A DNA stretch of 64,000 nt from contig NZ_JAKCFA010000004.1 in assembly GCF_024198215.1 (NCBI RefSeq), forward strand, positions 434,001-498,000, read 5' to 3'. The notes under the pieces were generated by a model. That model was given only the letters and a program-made list of their open reading frames with translations, did no database searches and was not told where the DNA came from. The DNA comes from Myxococcus qinghaiensis (GTDB taxonomy: Bacteria; Myxococcota; Myxococcia; Myxococcales; Myxococcaceae). The position numbers and the translations under genes are program-made. The number at the start of each line of letters is the position of its first letter. Position 1 is the first letter of the stretch. This document shows positions 30,991-39,651 of the stretch, piece after piece.

Positions 30991-32631
30991 CTACACCCTG
31001 ACGACCATGGGCACCACCAGGGGGCGCTTGGAGGTGTACAGCCGGAACGCACGGCGGACCACCCGGGTGAGTTCCTCTCGCACCAGGGCGTCGTCCCCCC
31101 GCAGCTGGATGGACAGCTCCTCGAAGAGCGCCCGGGCCTCCTGGGCCACCCGGGGGAGGATCACCTGCTCGTCCAGGGACAGGCCCTGTCCGGAGAGCTG
31201 CGGGCCCCCCACCAGCTTCAGGGTGTCGCGCTGGAGCACGATGACGGCGGCCACCAGGCCCGTCTCCGACAGGCGCACCCGCTCATGGAGTGTGTCCGCC
31301 GTCACCATCCCGCCTCCGAAGCGGTCCTTGAAGATGCGCCCGGAGGTCACGCTGCCGGTGAAGCGGCCGCGCCCCTCCTCGAAGCCGACGATGTCTCCGT
31401 CCTGGGCCAGCAGGCACTGCGCGGGCTCCATCCCCGACTCCCGGGCGGTGGCCAGATGTCGGTGGAGGTGGCGGCCTTCGCCATGGACGGGGATGAAGTG
31501 GCGCGGCTTCACCAGCTCCAGCACGCGCTGCTGCTGGGGGCGGCTGGCGTGGCCGGACACGTGGACGCCGGGCTCCACCTGCGCGTAGGCGACGCGCGCG
31601 CCGCGCCATTGGAGCTGGTCGATGAGGGCGCCCACGCCGCGCTCGTTGCCGGGGATGGCTCGGGAGCTGAGGACGACCAGGTCTCCCGGGCCCAGCTTGA
31701 ACGGGCCGTCACCGGCGGCGAGCTGGGACAGGCCCGCGCGCGGCTCGCCCTGGGCTCCGGTGGTGAGGACCAGCACGCGCTGCTGCGGCAGCTGCGGCAC
31801 CGTGTCCAGGTGCACGAAGAGCGAGTCGGGCACGTCCAGGTAGCCCAGCTCGCGCGCCATCTCCACGTTGCGCACCATGCTGCGGCCCTGGAGCGCGACC
31901 TTGCGGCCCAGTCGCTCGGCGATGGCCAGGAGGTGCCGCACGCGGTGCAGGTTGGAGGAGAAGAGGGCGACGACGATGCGGCCGGTGGCGTCCTTGAAGA
32001 GGCGCTCGAAGGTCTGCTCGACGACGCGCTCGCTGCCCGTCTCCTCCGTTACTTCGGAGTTGGTGGAGTCCGACAGGAGGCACAGCACGCCTTCCTCGCC
32101 CGCCTCGCCCCAGCGCTCCAGGTCCGTGCGCAGCCCGTCGATGGGGTCGGGGTCCAGCTTGAAGTCACCCGTGTGGATGAAGGTGCCCTCGGGCGTGCGG
32201 ATGATGAAGCCCACCGCGTCCGGCACGGTGTGCGTCACGCGGCTGGCCTCGACCTTGAACATGGTGCCGACGGCGAAGGGCTCGCGCGGCTCGATTTCGC
32301 GAAGGTCCGCTTCGATGCCCAGCTCGTTGAGCCGGTGGCGCGCCATGGCCAGCGTGAAGCGCGTGCCGTAGACGGGGACGTTCACCTCGCCGAGCAGGTA
32401 GGGAAGCGCGCCCAGGTGGTCCTCGTGGCCGTGGGTGAGCACCACGCCCTTGAGCTGGGCGGCGTTCTGCTTCAGGTGGGTGAAGTCGGGGATGATGATG
32501 TCGACCCCGGGCATCCCCTCCGAGGGGAACATCAGGCCCGCGTCGATGAGCAGCATCTCCCCGCGACAGGCGATGACCAGGGAGTTGAGGCCGATTTCTC
32601 CCAGGCCGCCCAGGGGAATGACTTGAAGCAT
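30991..32631 (-). CDS. rnj: Ribonuclease J
   Basis: A metallo-beta-lactamase/beta-CASP RNase with endo- and 5'-3' exonuclease activity in mRNA decay and rRNA processing. 546 residues. 'VIPLGGLGEIGLNSLVIACR' opens the lactamase domain; the metal motif HGHEDHLGALPYLL is near residue 67; 'PEGTFIHTGDFKLDPDPID' carries later metal ligands; 'VHVSGHASRPQQQRVLELVK' and 'PRHFIPVHGEGRHLHRH' are the beta-CASP histidine motifs. All look intact. First gene of the minus-strand operon with yajQ, the CBM9-like gene and rimO. Confidence 0.96.
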   Translation of the reverse strand: MLQVIPLGGLGEIGLNSLVIACRGEMLLIDAGLMFPSEGMPGVDIIIPDFTHLKQNAAQLKGVVLTHGHEDHLGALPYLLGEVNVPVYGTRFTLAMARHRLNELGIEADLREIEPREPFAVGTMFKVEASRVTHTVPDAVGFIIRTPEGTFIHTGDFKLDPDPIDGLRTDLERWGEAGEEGVLCLLSDSTNSEVTEETGSERVVEQTFERLFKDATGRIVVALFSSNLHRVRHLLAIAERLGRKVALQGRSMVRNVEMARELGYLDVPDSLFVHLDTVPQLPQQRVLVLTTGAQGEPRAGLSQLAAGDGPFKLGPGDLVVLSSRAIPGNERGVGALIDQLQWRGARVAYAQVEPGVHVSGHASRPQQQRVLELVKPRHFIPVHGEGRHLHRHLATARESGMEPAQCLLAQDGDIVGFEEGRGRFTGSVTSGRIFKDRFGGGMVTADTLHERVRLSETGLVAAVIVLQRDTLKLVGGPQLSGQGLSLDEQVILPRVAQEARALFEELSIQLRGDDALVREELTRVVRRAFRLYTSKRPLVVPMVVRV

Positions 32632-32721
32632 TGGGGAGAGTCTAAAGACTCGCCCCGTCTCGCGCGGTGGAAAGTTGCGCGGTGACCAGGTGGGTGGGGT
32701 CGGTTGACCCCGAACGGCTCG

Positions 32722-33081
32722 CTAGGTGATGCGGATGGGCAGGCCGCAGCCCATGGACGCTCCCCGGGGACAATGGGGCCCCCGGAAGATGTCCGGGCGA
32801 TGGAGCCAGGGCTTGGTCTGGGTGCCGTTCCAGGGCTCCAGCTTCGTCTTGGGGACCCAGGGCTCGAGGGGCAGCCACGGCGACGGCGAGGGACACCGGC
32901 CGGTGATTCGGATGGGCAGCCCCGCGCCCTTCGCCCTGCGCGCGTCGAACTTGTCGGCCTGCGGGAGGTCCCGTTGTTCGCCTGGCTTGGGAGCCGCCGT
33001 GCGGGCTGACGGCTCGGACACGGGCGAGGCAGGACGCGAACCGGCTCTGGCGGCGGACTTCGGTGGAGACTCGATGCGCAT
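32722..33081 (-). CDS. Small hypothetical protein with repeated GLPIRIT motif
   Basis: 119 residues, Pro/Arg-rich and basic. The heptapeptide GLPIRIT occurs twice, near residue 53 and at the very C-terminus, and the stretch 'KPWLHRPDIFRGPHCPRG' looks structured. The ATG at 33081 is preceded by a GGGGGT ribosome site. I recognise no family and see no signal peptide. An overlapping longer frame exists in another phase but has no ribosome site. The 142 bases between this gene and the kinase gene hold no clear feature. Confidence 0.5.
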   Translation of the reverse strand: MRIESPPKSAARAGSRPASPVSEPSARTAAPKPGEQRDLPQADKFDARRAKGAGLPIRITGRCPSPSPWLPLEPWVPKTKLEPWNGTQTKPWLHRPDIFRGPHCPRGASMGCGLPIRIT

Positions 33082-33223
33082 GACACCCCCGGGCGCGGGT
33101 CCGACTTGAAAAGGCCCGCACCTGGAGTATCGGCCGCTGCGGCGAGAAGGTGCTTCGCCCCAGACGTGAGAGGGAGGTCTCGTACGGACGGGCGGTATGA
33201 CGCGGAGCGTCCTGGGTGGGGCC

Positions 33224-36200
33224 TCAAGGAGACGGGGTGGTGCGCCCGCTCATCCACGCCTTGACGCGCTGGGCTTCGGTGGACCAACCGGCGGGCTCCG
33301 CGCCGTAGAAGCCCAGGGCCTGCTGGGCGAGGGCACGTGCGCGGGAGACCTCGTTGGAGGGCAGGGCGCGGGCCAGGGCGAAGCGGGTGGCCGCGAGTCC
33401 ATCTCCCGGGCCGGGAGTGGCGGTGCGCAGGGCCAGCGCGCGCTCCAGGGTGGCGCGAGCCTCGCGCGGTTTGCCCAGGGCGAGCTGGGCGAGTCCGAGC
33501 GTGGTGAGCGGCGTGGCCTGGTCGGGATGACCCTTCTGGAAGGTCTCGTAGGCCTGCGCGCTGCGCAGGGCCAGGTCCACCGCGTCGCGGGTGCGGCCCT
33601 CGCTCAGGGCCAGCTGCGCCAGCAGTGCCCAGTCCGATGCGGTCTCCGGATGCGCGGGGCCATGCGTCTGGAGGTCCAGCGCCAGGGCGCGCTCGCGAAG
33701 CTTCCGCGCGTCGGCGTAGCGGCCGAGCGGTTCCAATGCGCTGGCGAGATTGTTGAGGGGATAGCTGAGCGTCGCGCTGTTCGCACCCATCGCCCGCTCC
33801 TCCAGCGCGATGGCCTGTTCGAGGAAGGGAATGGCCTCCTCGAAGCGGCGACTGGTGGTCAGGTGGTAGCCCACGGCGTTGGCGGCCATCGCCGTCTGGG
33901 GATGGTCCGGCCCCATGACCTCCTTCGTCGTCTCCAGCACGCGGCGCAGCAGGCGGGCGGTGTGCTCCGTCTCGGGCGTGCGGGAGAGGGAGGCGGCCTG
34001 ATTGCGCAGGGACTCGAGCGTGAGCAGGTGCACGGCTCCGTGGGCCTGCTCACGCAGCGTCGCGGAGCGACCGAAGGCCTCGGCGGCCTGGGCGTACTGG
34101 CCCCGGAGGAAGGCGTTGCGCGCGAGGCTCGTGTGGAGCAGGGCCTCCAGGTCCGGGGTGCCACCCGCGCGCTCGATGCAGGACTTCGCCTGCGCGATGC
34201 TCCACTCCTCCAGCGCGGGCGACTGGGACAGGGTGGTGACCAGGCGCGCGGCGGCGCGTGCGGCCACCTCGTCGTGGCGCGTGGCCTGCGCGGTGAGCAG
34301 GGCCTCGCGCAGGGCCTTCTGCGCGCGAGCCTCGTCACCGAGCACCAGTCCGAGCCGGCCTTCCAGCTCCAGGGCCTCCGCGAGCACCGGGCGGTAGTCG
34401 AGCGCCCGAGCCTGCTCCAGTGTCGCCGTCAGCTCCTCGTTGGCCTGCTCATAGCGGCCGGCGTCCACCAGCGCGGTGGTGCGGTCCAGGCTGGCGCGGA
34501 GCTTCTCCACGCGCTGGCGCTGCTCGGGAGATTCAGGGAGCCCCATGCGCAGGGCGTCCACGTTCGCGCAGTCGGTGACGGAGGGCAGGCGCTGGGCCGC
34601 GTCCAGCGAGGTGGTGAGGGACTCCGCGTCGGTCTGCGCGAGCACGCCCACCACGGCATCCAGCGTGGAGCGACGGCGCTCCAGGCAGGCCATGCGCAGG
34701 GACAGCACGGCGTCCGACTGGTGGCCGTGCACCCGCGTGGCCTCGCAGGCCTCCTGGTGCATGCCGGCCCACTCCTGGGCGAAGGTGTCCAGGCTCTGCG
34801 CCACGCGCGAGAAGAACTCGGGGGCCTGGGGCTTGTTCGTGGCGGCGAAGGCCCGGCTCACGGTGTCCTTGCGCGAGGCATCCCAGATGCCGGCCAGTCG
34901 CGCCTCGGGGGCCAGGCAGGGGGCGTGGCGACGGTTGCCCATCCACCAGGTGACGCCCATGAAGCCGTAGATGAGGAGGAAGCCGGCGGCCAGGATGCTC
35001 CGGCGTCGCCGCGCCACGGACGGGTCCTTGCCGAGCTCCGCCAGCAGGGCCTCCATGGAGGGGTAGCGCGCGTCGGGCGTGGGCGAGAGGCCCCGGGTGA
35101 CGGCGCGAAACAGCCAGGCGGGGACGCGGCTGCCGCGCGGGGGTTGGCGCACGCGGTTGGCGAGGGACTCCTGGAGGTAGGCGGTGGCTTGCTTCCCTTC
35201 GAAGGGGAGCTGGCCGTAGAGGGCCTCGTAGAGCGAGGCGCAGAAGCTGAACTGGTCGCCGCGCGCGTCGGTGCGGCCGTCCTCGTGTTGCTCGGGCGGC
35301 ATGTACGCGGGGGTGCCCATGACGAGGCCGGCCTCGGTGAGGGGCGATTCGAGCAGGTCCTCCTCGCGCAGCGCGAATCGTGAGGGCGTGGTGGGACGCC
35401 CTTCCTCCATGGCGTCCTGGTCCGCGGTGTTGCGTGCGAGGCCGAAGTCCGTCACCTGGGCGCGGCCGTCCCGGTTGACGAGCACGTTGGCGGGCTTGAA
35501 GTCGCGGTGGACGAGCCCGGCGGCGTGGGCGGCGGCGAGTCCTCGTCCCGCCTGACGGAAGAGGTCGAGGACCTCGCGCCAGGAGCGATGTTCAGCGCGG
35601 AGCCAGTGACGGAGGGACAGGCCCTCGACGAGCTCCATGGTGATGAAGACGCGACCGGCGAAGGTGCCCGCGTCGTAGACGGAGACGACGTTGGGGTGGG
35701 AGAGGCGGGCCATGGCCTGGGCTTCGCGCAGCAGGCGAGAGGCGCCGTCGGTGCGGACCACGGTGTTGGCGTCCGGGTGGAGCAGCTTGATGGCCACGCG
35801 ACGATGGAGGTCCGGGTCATAGGCGCTGTAGACGACGCCCATTCCGCCAGAGCCCAGCTTGTCGAGGATGTGGTAGCGCCCCACGGTGGCGCGCGATGCC
35901 GTCTCCCTCGCCTCGCCCTTGCGAGCGGCGCCATTGTCGGGATGACGGGAGCGCCCCTGCGCGTCTTGCGCGGGAGGCGGGACACGCACGCTGGTGCCCA
36001 GCGGAGGGGCGGGAGGAGGCGCCGCCCAGGTGCCCCCGCCCGCGGGTGGTTGTGGCGGAGGCGCAATCAGGGTGCCCACGTCAGGGGGAGGTGGGCGTGA
36101 GCCCGCCGCGCTGGCCGATGCAGAGGAAGGAGAGGACTGTGGCGGCTGTACGCGTGCGCTCGCCCCGATGGATGGCGAAGGTGGCGGCGCGGGCTGTGCG

Positions 36201-37228
36201 GATGCGCTCGCGGGTGGCTGGACGCGCGAACTCGCCCCGCTGGATGACGCGGGCTGTGCGGATGCGCTCGCGGGTGGCTGGACGCGCGAACTCGCTCCGC
36301 TGGATGACGCGGGCTGAGCGGCCGTAGTCGCGGGCGACTGTGCGTGCGAGTTCACACCAATAGATGACACAGGGACTGCCGGCTGAGCGCTCGCGGGTGG
36401 CTGTACGCGCGAACTCGCCCCGCTGGATGGCGCAGGCGGCGCTGGTGGTGAGGTCGTGCTGGAGGACGCCTCGGGTGTCTTGATGCGCGGACTCGCTGTG
36501 CCGGACGAAGGCTGGGAGGGGACGCTCGACTTGCCCGTCGCGCTCGCGGAGGGTTGCGGAGTCGCTGCGCGCGCACGTGCCCCGACGTCCGGTTGAACTC
36601 GCGGTGACGAGGCTCCCGCGCCAGCCAGGGATTGCTGCGCGTCCTCTTCGCCTGGACGACGTGGCAGAGGCGCAATCAGCGTCCCAGCGTCCGGGGGCGC
36701 GTCCTCCGCCGACTCGCTCGAACCGTCCGCGACCGCGAGGGATTGCGGCCCGCCCTTGTGACTCGTGCTCGCGCGCAGCCTCGACTCCAATGCCATATGG
36801 AGGTCGGAGTCCAACACGGTAGGGGCCCTGGGATTCGAAGTCAGCGGGTACGCGGAGGCATCCGTGTGTTGCTCGGCCTCCACGGGGACCGCTGGAGCAC
36901 CAGGCTTGTGCGAGGACTGCGGAGGCGCCTTGGCTGACGCTGAGCTGTCATTGGAGGCCCGAGCGGCCTTGGCGGTCCGGACGGGCTCGGTGGGCAACTC
37001 GAGGTCCAACGCCTCTCCCAGAAGCGTGGCTCGGGGAATGGCCAGGTCCGTGGCCTCTTCTTGCACGACCGTGACTCGACGAGCGGCCGTGCCGGGTGGC
37101 GTCACACGGGCCAGGAGCGCCGCGCATTGACGGCAGCCCTCCGCGTGGCGCCGAAACCGCTGTGCCTCCACGGCGGAGAGCATTCCGGTGGCCAGCGCCC
37201 GCGCGGTCTTCTCATCGAAGCAGGACAC
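33224..37228 (-). CDS. Giant Ser/Thr kinase with zinc-finger N-terminus, Ser/Pro linker, TM and TPR
   Basis: 1334 residues from a GTG start. Residues 25-40 contain HAEGCRQC, the H-x3-C-x2-C pattern of anti-sigma-type (zf-HC2) zinc fingers. A ~400-residue Ser/Pro/Ala linker follows, with repeats of 'SSGASSRVQPPASASAQPA' type. The kinase spans about 449-720: GSGGMGVVYSAY (P-loop), AIKLL, VHRDFKPANV (catalytic loop, the usual L replaced by F), DFGLARN and GTPAYMPPEQ. One membrane segment ('ILAAGFLLIYGFMGVTWW') lies near residue 750. The remaining ~570 residues are TPRs, placed on the other side of the membrane. Such kinases are typical myxobacterial signalling proteins; the input is unknown. Confidence 0.92.
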   Translation of the reverse strand: MSCFDEKTARALATGMLSAVEAQRFRRHAEGCRQCAALLARVTPPGTAARRVTVVQEEATDLAIPRATLLGEALDLELPTEPVRTAKAARASNDSSASAKAPPQSSHKPGAPAVPVEAEQHTDASAYPLTSNPRAPTVLDSDLHMALESRLRASTSHKGGPQSLAVADGSSESAEDAPPDAGTLIAPLPRRPGEEDAQQSLAGAGASSPRVQPDVGARARAATPQPSASATGKSSVPSQPSSGTASPRIKTPEASSSTTSPPAPPAPSSGASSRVQPPASAQPAVPVSSIGVNSHAQSPATTAAQPASSSGASSRVQPPASASAQPASSSGASSRVQPPASASAQPAPPPSPSIGASARVQPPQSSPSSASASAAGSRPPPPDVGTLIAPPPQPPAGGGTWAAPPPAPPLGTSVRVPPPAQDAQGRSRHPDNGAARKGEARETASRATVGRYHILDKLGSGGMGVVYSAYDPDLHRRVAIKLLHPDANTVVRTDGASRLLREAQAMARLSHPNVVSVYDAGTFAGRVFITMELVEGLSLRHWLRAEHRSWREVLDLFRQAGRGLAAAHAAGLVHRDFKPANVLVNRDGRAQVTDFGLARNTADQDAMEEGRPTTPSRFALREEDLLESPLTEAGLVMGTPAYMPPEQHEDGRTDARGDQFSFCASLYEALYGQLPFEGKQATAYLQESLANRVRQPPRGSRVPAWLFRAVTRGLSPTPDARYPSMEALLAELGKDPSVARRRRSILAAGFLLIYGFMGVTWWMGNRRHAPCLAPEARLAGIWDASRKDTVSRAFAATNKPQAPEFFSRVAQSLDTFAQEWAGMHQEACEATRVHGHQSDAVLSLRMACLERRRSTLDAVVGVLAQTDAESLTTSLDAAQRLPSVTDCANVDALRMGLPESPEQRQRVEKLRASLDRTTALVDAGRYEQANEELTATLEQARALDYRPVLAEALELEGRLGLVLGDEARAQKALREALLTAQATRHDEVAARAAARLVTTLSQSPALEEWSIAQAKSCIERAGGTPDLEALLHTSLARNAFLRGQYAQAAEAFGRSATLREQAHGAVHLLTLESLRNQAASLSRTPETEHTARLLRRVLETTKEVMGPDHPQTAMAANAVGYHLTTSRRFEEAIPFLEQAIALEERAMGANSATLSYPLNNLASALEPLGRYADARKLRERALALDLQTHGPAHPETASDWALLAQLALSEGRTRDAVDLALRSAQAYETFQKGHPDQATPLTTLGLAQLALGKPREARATLERALALRTATPGPGDGLAATRFALARALPSNEVSRARALAQQALGFYGAEPAGWSTEAQRVKAWMSGRTTPSP
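36196..36315 (-). repeat. 60-bp direct repeat in the kinase linker
   Basis: Two nearly identical 60-bp units lie head to tail here, encoding the repeated Ser/Gln/Pro/Ala block of the kinase linker; a more diverged unit lies further along near 36380-36430. The period is a multiple of three, so changes in copy number would keep the frame. Confidence 0.75.
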
Positions 37229-37373
37229 GAACCGGGATGTTCCACCACGTGACAGGTTTCTGAGAAGGGGGCCCCGTCAAGAAGCCCGCAAGGTCTTGGC
37301 CTGGGCCCGCGAGTGTTCAGTCGGAATCGGGCGCGGCGCGGCGGAATCCCTCTCCGCCACGTCTCGAAGCCCT

Positions 37374-38588
37374 TCACCTGGGAATGAGCGAGATGTCGTC
37401 CAGGTACACCGCCGCCTGGTCATCCCCGGAGTCGTCCTGGAAGTACAGGTCGCGCAGCGTGCCCGACGTCGCACCCATCGCATCGAGCGACAGCGTCACC
37501 TTCCGCCACTCGCCGGCGACCAGCGGTCCGCCCAGGGCCTCATCCAGCCGCATCGTCCCGAGCACGTCGGTGCCGTCATGCAGGACGACGCGCACCGCTT
37601 GTCCCCCGGTGGTGCCGCCATGGACCCACAGCTCCAGGGACTGGTACCCCGCTACCTCCACGCCCGAGTGATGCAGGAGCACTCCTGCCCACGTGTCCGG
37701 CTCGAAGCGGATGGCGGCCGAGCCCGCGTGGACGATGCCCGTCTCGTCGAGAGAGTGCTCCGCCCAGCTCCAATCCGCGAACCCGCTCTCCAGCGCATCG
37801 CCGTAGACGGGCAGGCCCGAGGACGGCTCCGGGTCCGTGCGGCCCTCCATCAGCGCCAGCCCCTGGGACAGCGTCACGGTGCGCGCGCCGCGCGTCTGGA
37901 GGTGGTTCAGGATGGCCGTGAAGTTCGACGTCCGGTACTGCGTGTCGCGCGTGGGCGTGCCGTCCACGAACTCGTGGAACACGAGGATGAGCCAGCTCTT
38001 CTCCGCGAGCGCCTGGTCAATCCAGCCGCGCACCGTGCTCACCGGCACGGTGCGCGCCACGTCGTTGCCCCGCAGCTCGTAGACGATGGTGTCGCGGAAG
38101 TTGCGCCCGGCGTTCACCGTGCGGCTGCTGCCGTAGTGCTGTCGGATGGCCGCGAGCACGTTGGCGTCGTAGAGCCCATAGGGGATGACGAAGTCGGGCA
38201 CCGACGTCAGCCCCAGGTTCGTCACCAGCCAGTCGCGCGAGTCCCCGAGCTCCGACTGCAGCTCGGGCGCGGACAGCGTGGTCAGGTCCGGATGGGTCAG
38301 CGTGTGGCTGGCGATGCCGTTGCCCTCGGCGACCAGCGTCTGCGCCTGCGCGATGCTCATGTAGCCACCCCAGCCCTGCGCGAGCGCCTGGGTGATGAGG
38401 GCATACGTGGCGGGGATGTTCCGCGCGTTGAGCGCGGGCCGGGCCTTTGTGTACTGCGTGGCCCACCCGTCATCCAACGTGATGGTGACCATTCCCTGTT
38501 CGAAAGGCTGGGCGGCGAACGCGGACGAATTCAGCGTCCCCAACAGCAGCGTGGCAATGAATGGCAACTTCCGGAACCGCTCAATCAT
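37374..38588 (-). CDS. Polysaccharide deacetylase (NodB-type) with C-terminal carbohydrate-binding-like domain
   Basis: About 404 residues. A signal peptide is visible (hydrophobic 'LPFIATLLLGTLNSSAFA', cleavage after AFA). The NodB deacetylase begins at 'MVTITLDDGWATQY', with the metal/catalytic D-D pair, and has the zinc motif SHTLTHPDL (H-x3-H) near residue 100. From about residue 255 a jelly-roll domain follows ('SLELWVHGGTTGGQAVRVVL', 'LYFQDDSGDDQAAVYLDDI'), resembling carbohydrate-binding modules. It probably deacetylates a cell-surface or prey polysaccharide outside the cytoplasm. An in-frame ATG lies 6 bases upstream (38594), but GGGGGA is best spaced for 38588. Confidence 0.88.
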   Translation of the reverse strand: MIERFRKLPFIATLLLGTLNSSAFAAQPFEQGMVTITLDDGWATQYTKARPALNARNIPATYALITQALAQGWGGYMSIAQAQTLVAEGNGIASHTLTHPDLTTLSAPELQSELGDSRDWLVTNLGLTSVPDFVIPYGLYDANVLAAIRQHYGSSRTVNAGRNFRDTIVYELRGNDVARTVPVSTVRGWIDQALAEKSWLILVFHEFVDGTPTRDTQYRTSNFTAILNHLQTRGARTVTLSQGLALMEGRTDPEPSSGLPVYGDALESGFADWSWAEHSLDETGIVHAGSAAIRFEPDTWAGVLLHHSGVEVAGYQSLELWVHGGTTGGQAVRVVLHDGTDVLGTMRLDEALGGPLVAGEWRKVTLSLDAMGATSGTLRDLYFQDDSGDDQAAVYLDDISLIPR

Positions 38589-38801
38589 GGACATCCCCCG
38601 CGCGCGCTCCGAGGCGCGGGCGAGGCGATAGCAGACGCGGTGCTGCCGAGCAACCGAGCGCGCGCGCAGGAGTCGTGTGGCCTGGTGAGCGGGTGGCCCA
38701 TGGAGCCACCGGTGGATGTCGCCAGGGATTCGGGCCGGAGGCGGTGGTGTTCGTAGAAGCCGTCGCACCCATCACAGCGTCTTTTGAAAGGACACGTTCA
38801 C

Positions 38802-39374
38802 ATGAGGAAGTTCGCCGCGCTCGTAGGTCTGCTGGGCGTCCTGGGAGTCCTGCCCGCGCATGCCGCTGAGCTGAAGGACGTGTTCGGAAAGGAAGTCCCT
38901 ATCGGGAAGGGGCGTCCCACCGTGGTGCTCTATGCGAACAAGGGCACCCGGGATGAGCTGAAGGAGCACGCCTACAAGTTCGTGTACGACGTGCGAGCGG
39001 TCAAGCCCATCGTCGTGGTCCGCGTGGACCTGCGCGACGTCCCGGGTCTCTTCAAGGGCATGGCGAAGGGAGAGATTCGCAAGAGCCACGCGGAGTCGCT
39101 CGACCTCATGCGAGACCTCTTCCAGCGGCACGGCGAGTCGCCGCCCCCTGAGCTCGACTCCTCGCTCTTCATGGTCGCCGACAGCAAGGGCGAGCCTCAT
39201 CAGTCGGTGGGCCTGAAGAAGGGCTTCAAGACTGTCTATGCGCAGGTGCTGGACCCGGCGGGGCACGAGCTGGCGCGAGGCCCCTTCCCCCAGAGCGCGG
39301 GGACGCTCGGCAGGGCCGTGGCCGTCTCTCCCTCCGCGCCCGCGCCCGCGCGCCTGGCGGGCGTGGTTCGCTGA
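38802..39374 (+). CDS. Exported thioredoxin-fold-like protein
   Basis: 190 residues. Signal peptide MRKFAALVGLLGVLGVLPAHA, cleaved after AHA. The mature part starts 'LKDVFGKEVPIGKGRPTVVL', followed by 'VKPIVVVRVDLRDVPGLFKG' and 'SSLFMVADSKGEPHQSVGL', a strand/helix order like thioredoxin-fold or YtfJ-like proteins, but without a CxxC, so not an oxidoreductase of the usual kind. It is divergent from the deacetylase gene across about 210 bases, which must hold both promoters. Confidence 0.65.
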   Translation: MRKFAALVGLLGVLGVLPAHAAELKDVFGKEVPIGKGRPTVVLYANKGTRDELKEHAYKFVYDVRAVKPIVVVRVDLRDVPGLFKGMAKGEIRKSHAESLDLMRDLFQRHGESPPPELDSSLFMVADSKGEPHQSVGLKKGFKTVYAQVLDPAGHELARGPFPQSAGTLGRAVAVSPSAPAPARLAGVVR

Positions 39375-39412
39375 CCCGTCCGTGAAACATCGCGGAGTCA
39401 GCACGCGACGCC

Positions 39413-39547
39413 CGACACATTTGGAAACAGTCAGGTGTCGACATCGCCCCGTTTGTTTCATGAAACCTCAAGCTCCGAGAGGCGGCTTGGGTTTGCTGGA
39501 GTCTTTTCAGACTTCATGAGGCTTTCCTGGGAGCAATACCTCCCAGG
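39413..39547 (+). promoter_or_regulatory. Three inverted repeats upstream of the CARDB gene
   Basis: In the 277-base gap before the CARDB lipoprotein: CGACAC (39413-39418) pairs with GTGTCG (39435-39440); a perfect 12-bp palindrome GTTTCATGAAAC sits at 39455-39466; and CCTGGGAG (39526-39533) pairs with CTCCCAGG (39540-39547) around a 6-base loop. They could be operators or RNA hairpins in the leader. No promoter boxes can be named with confidence. Confidence 0.35.
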
Positions 39548-39651
39548 CACTTCGGTACTTTCAGTCTTCCTGCTACGCACTTAGAGCGCGTGCCTGGAGT
39601 CTGGCCCGGCGTCCGCCGTGTCACTCCGCATGTCATGCAACGGGAGACTTC

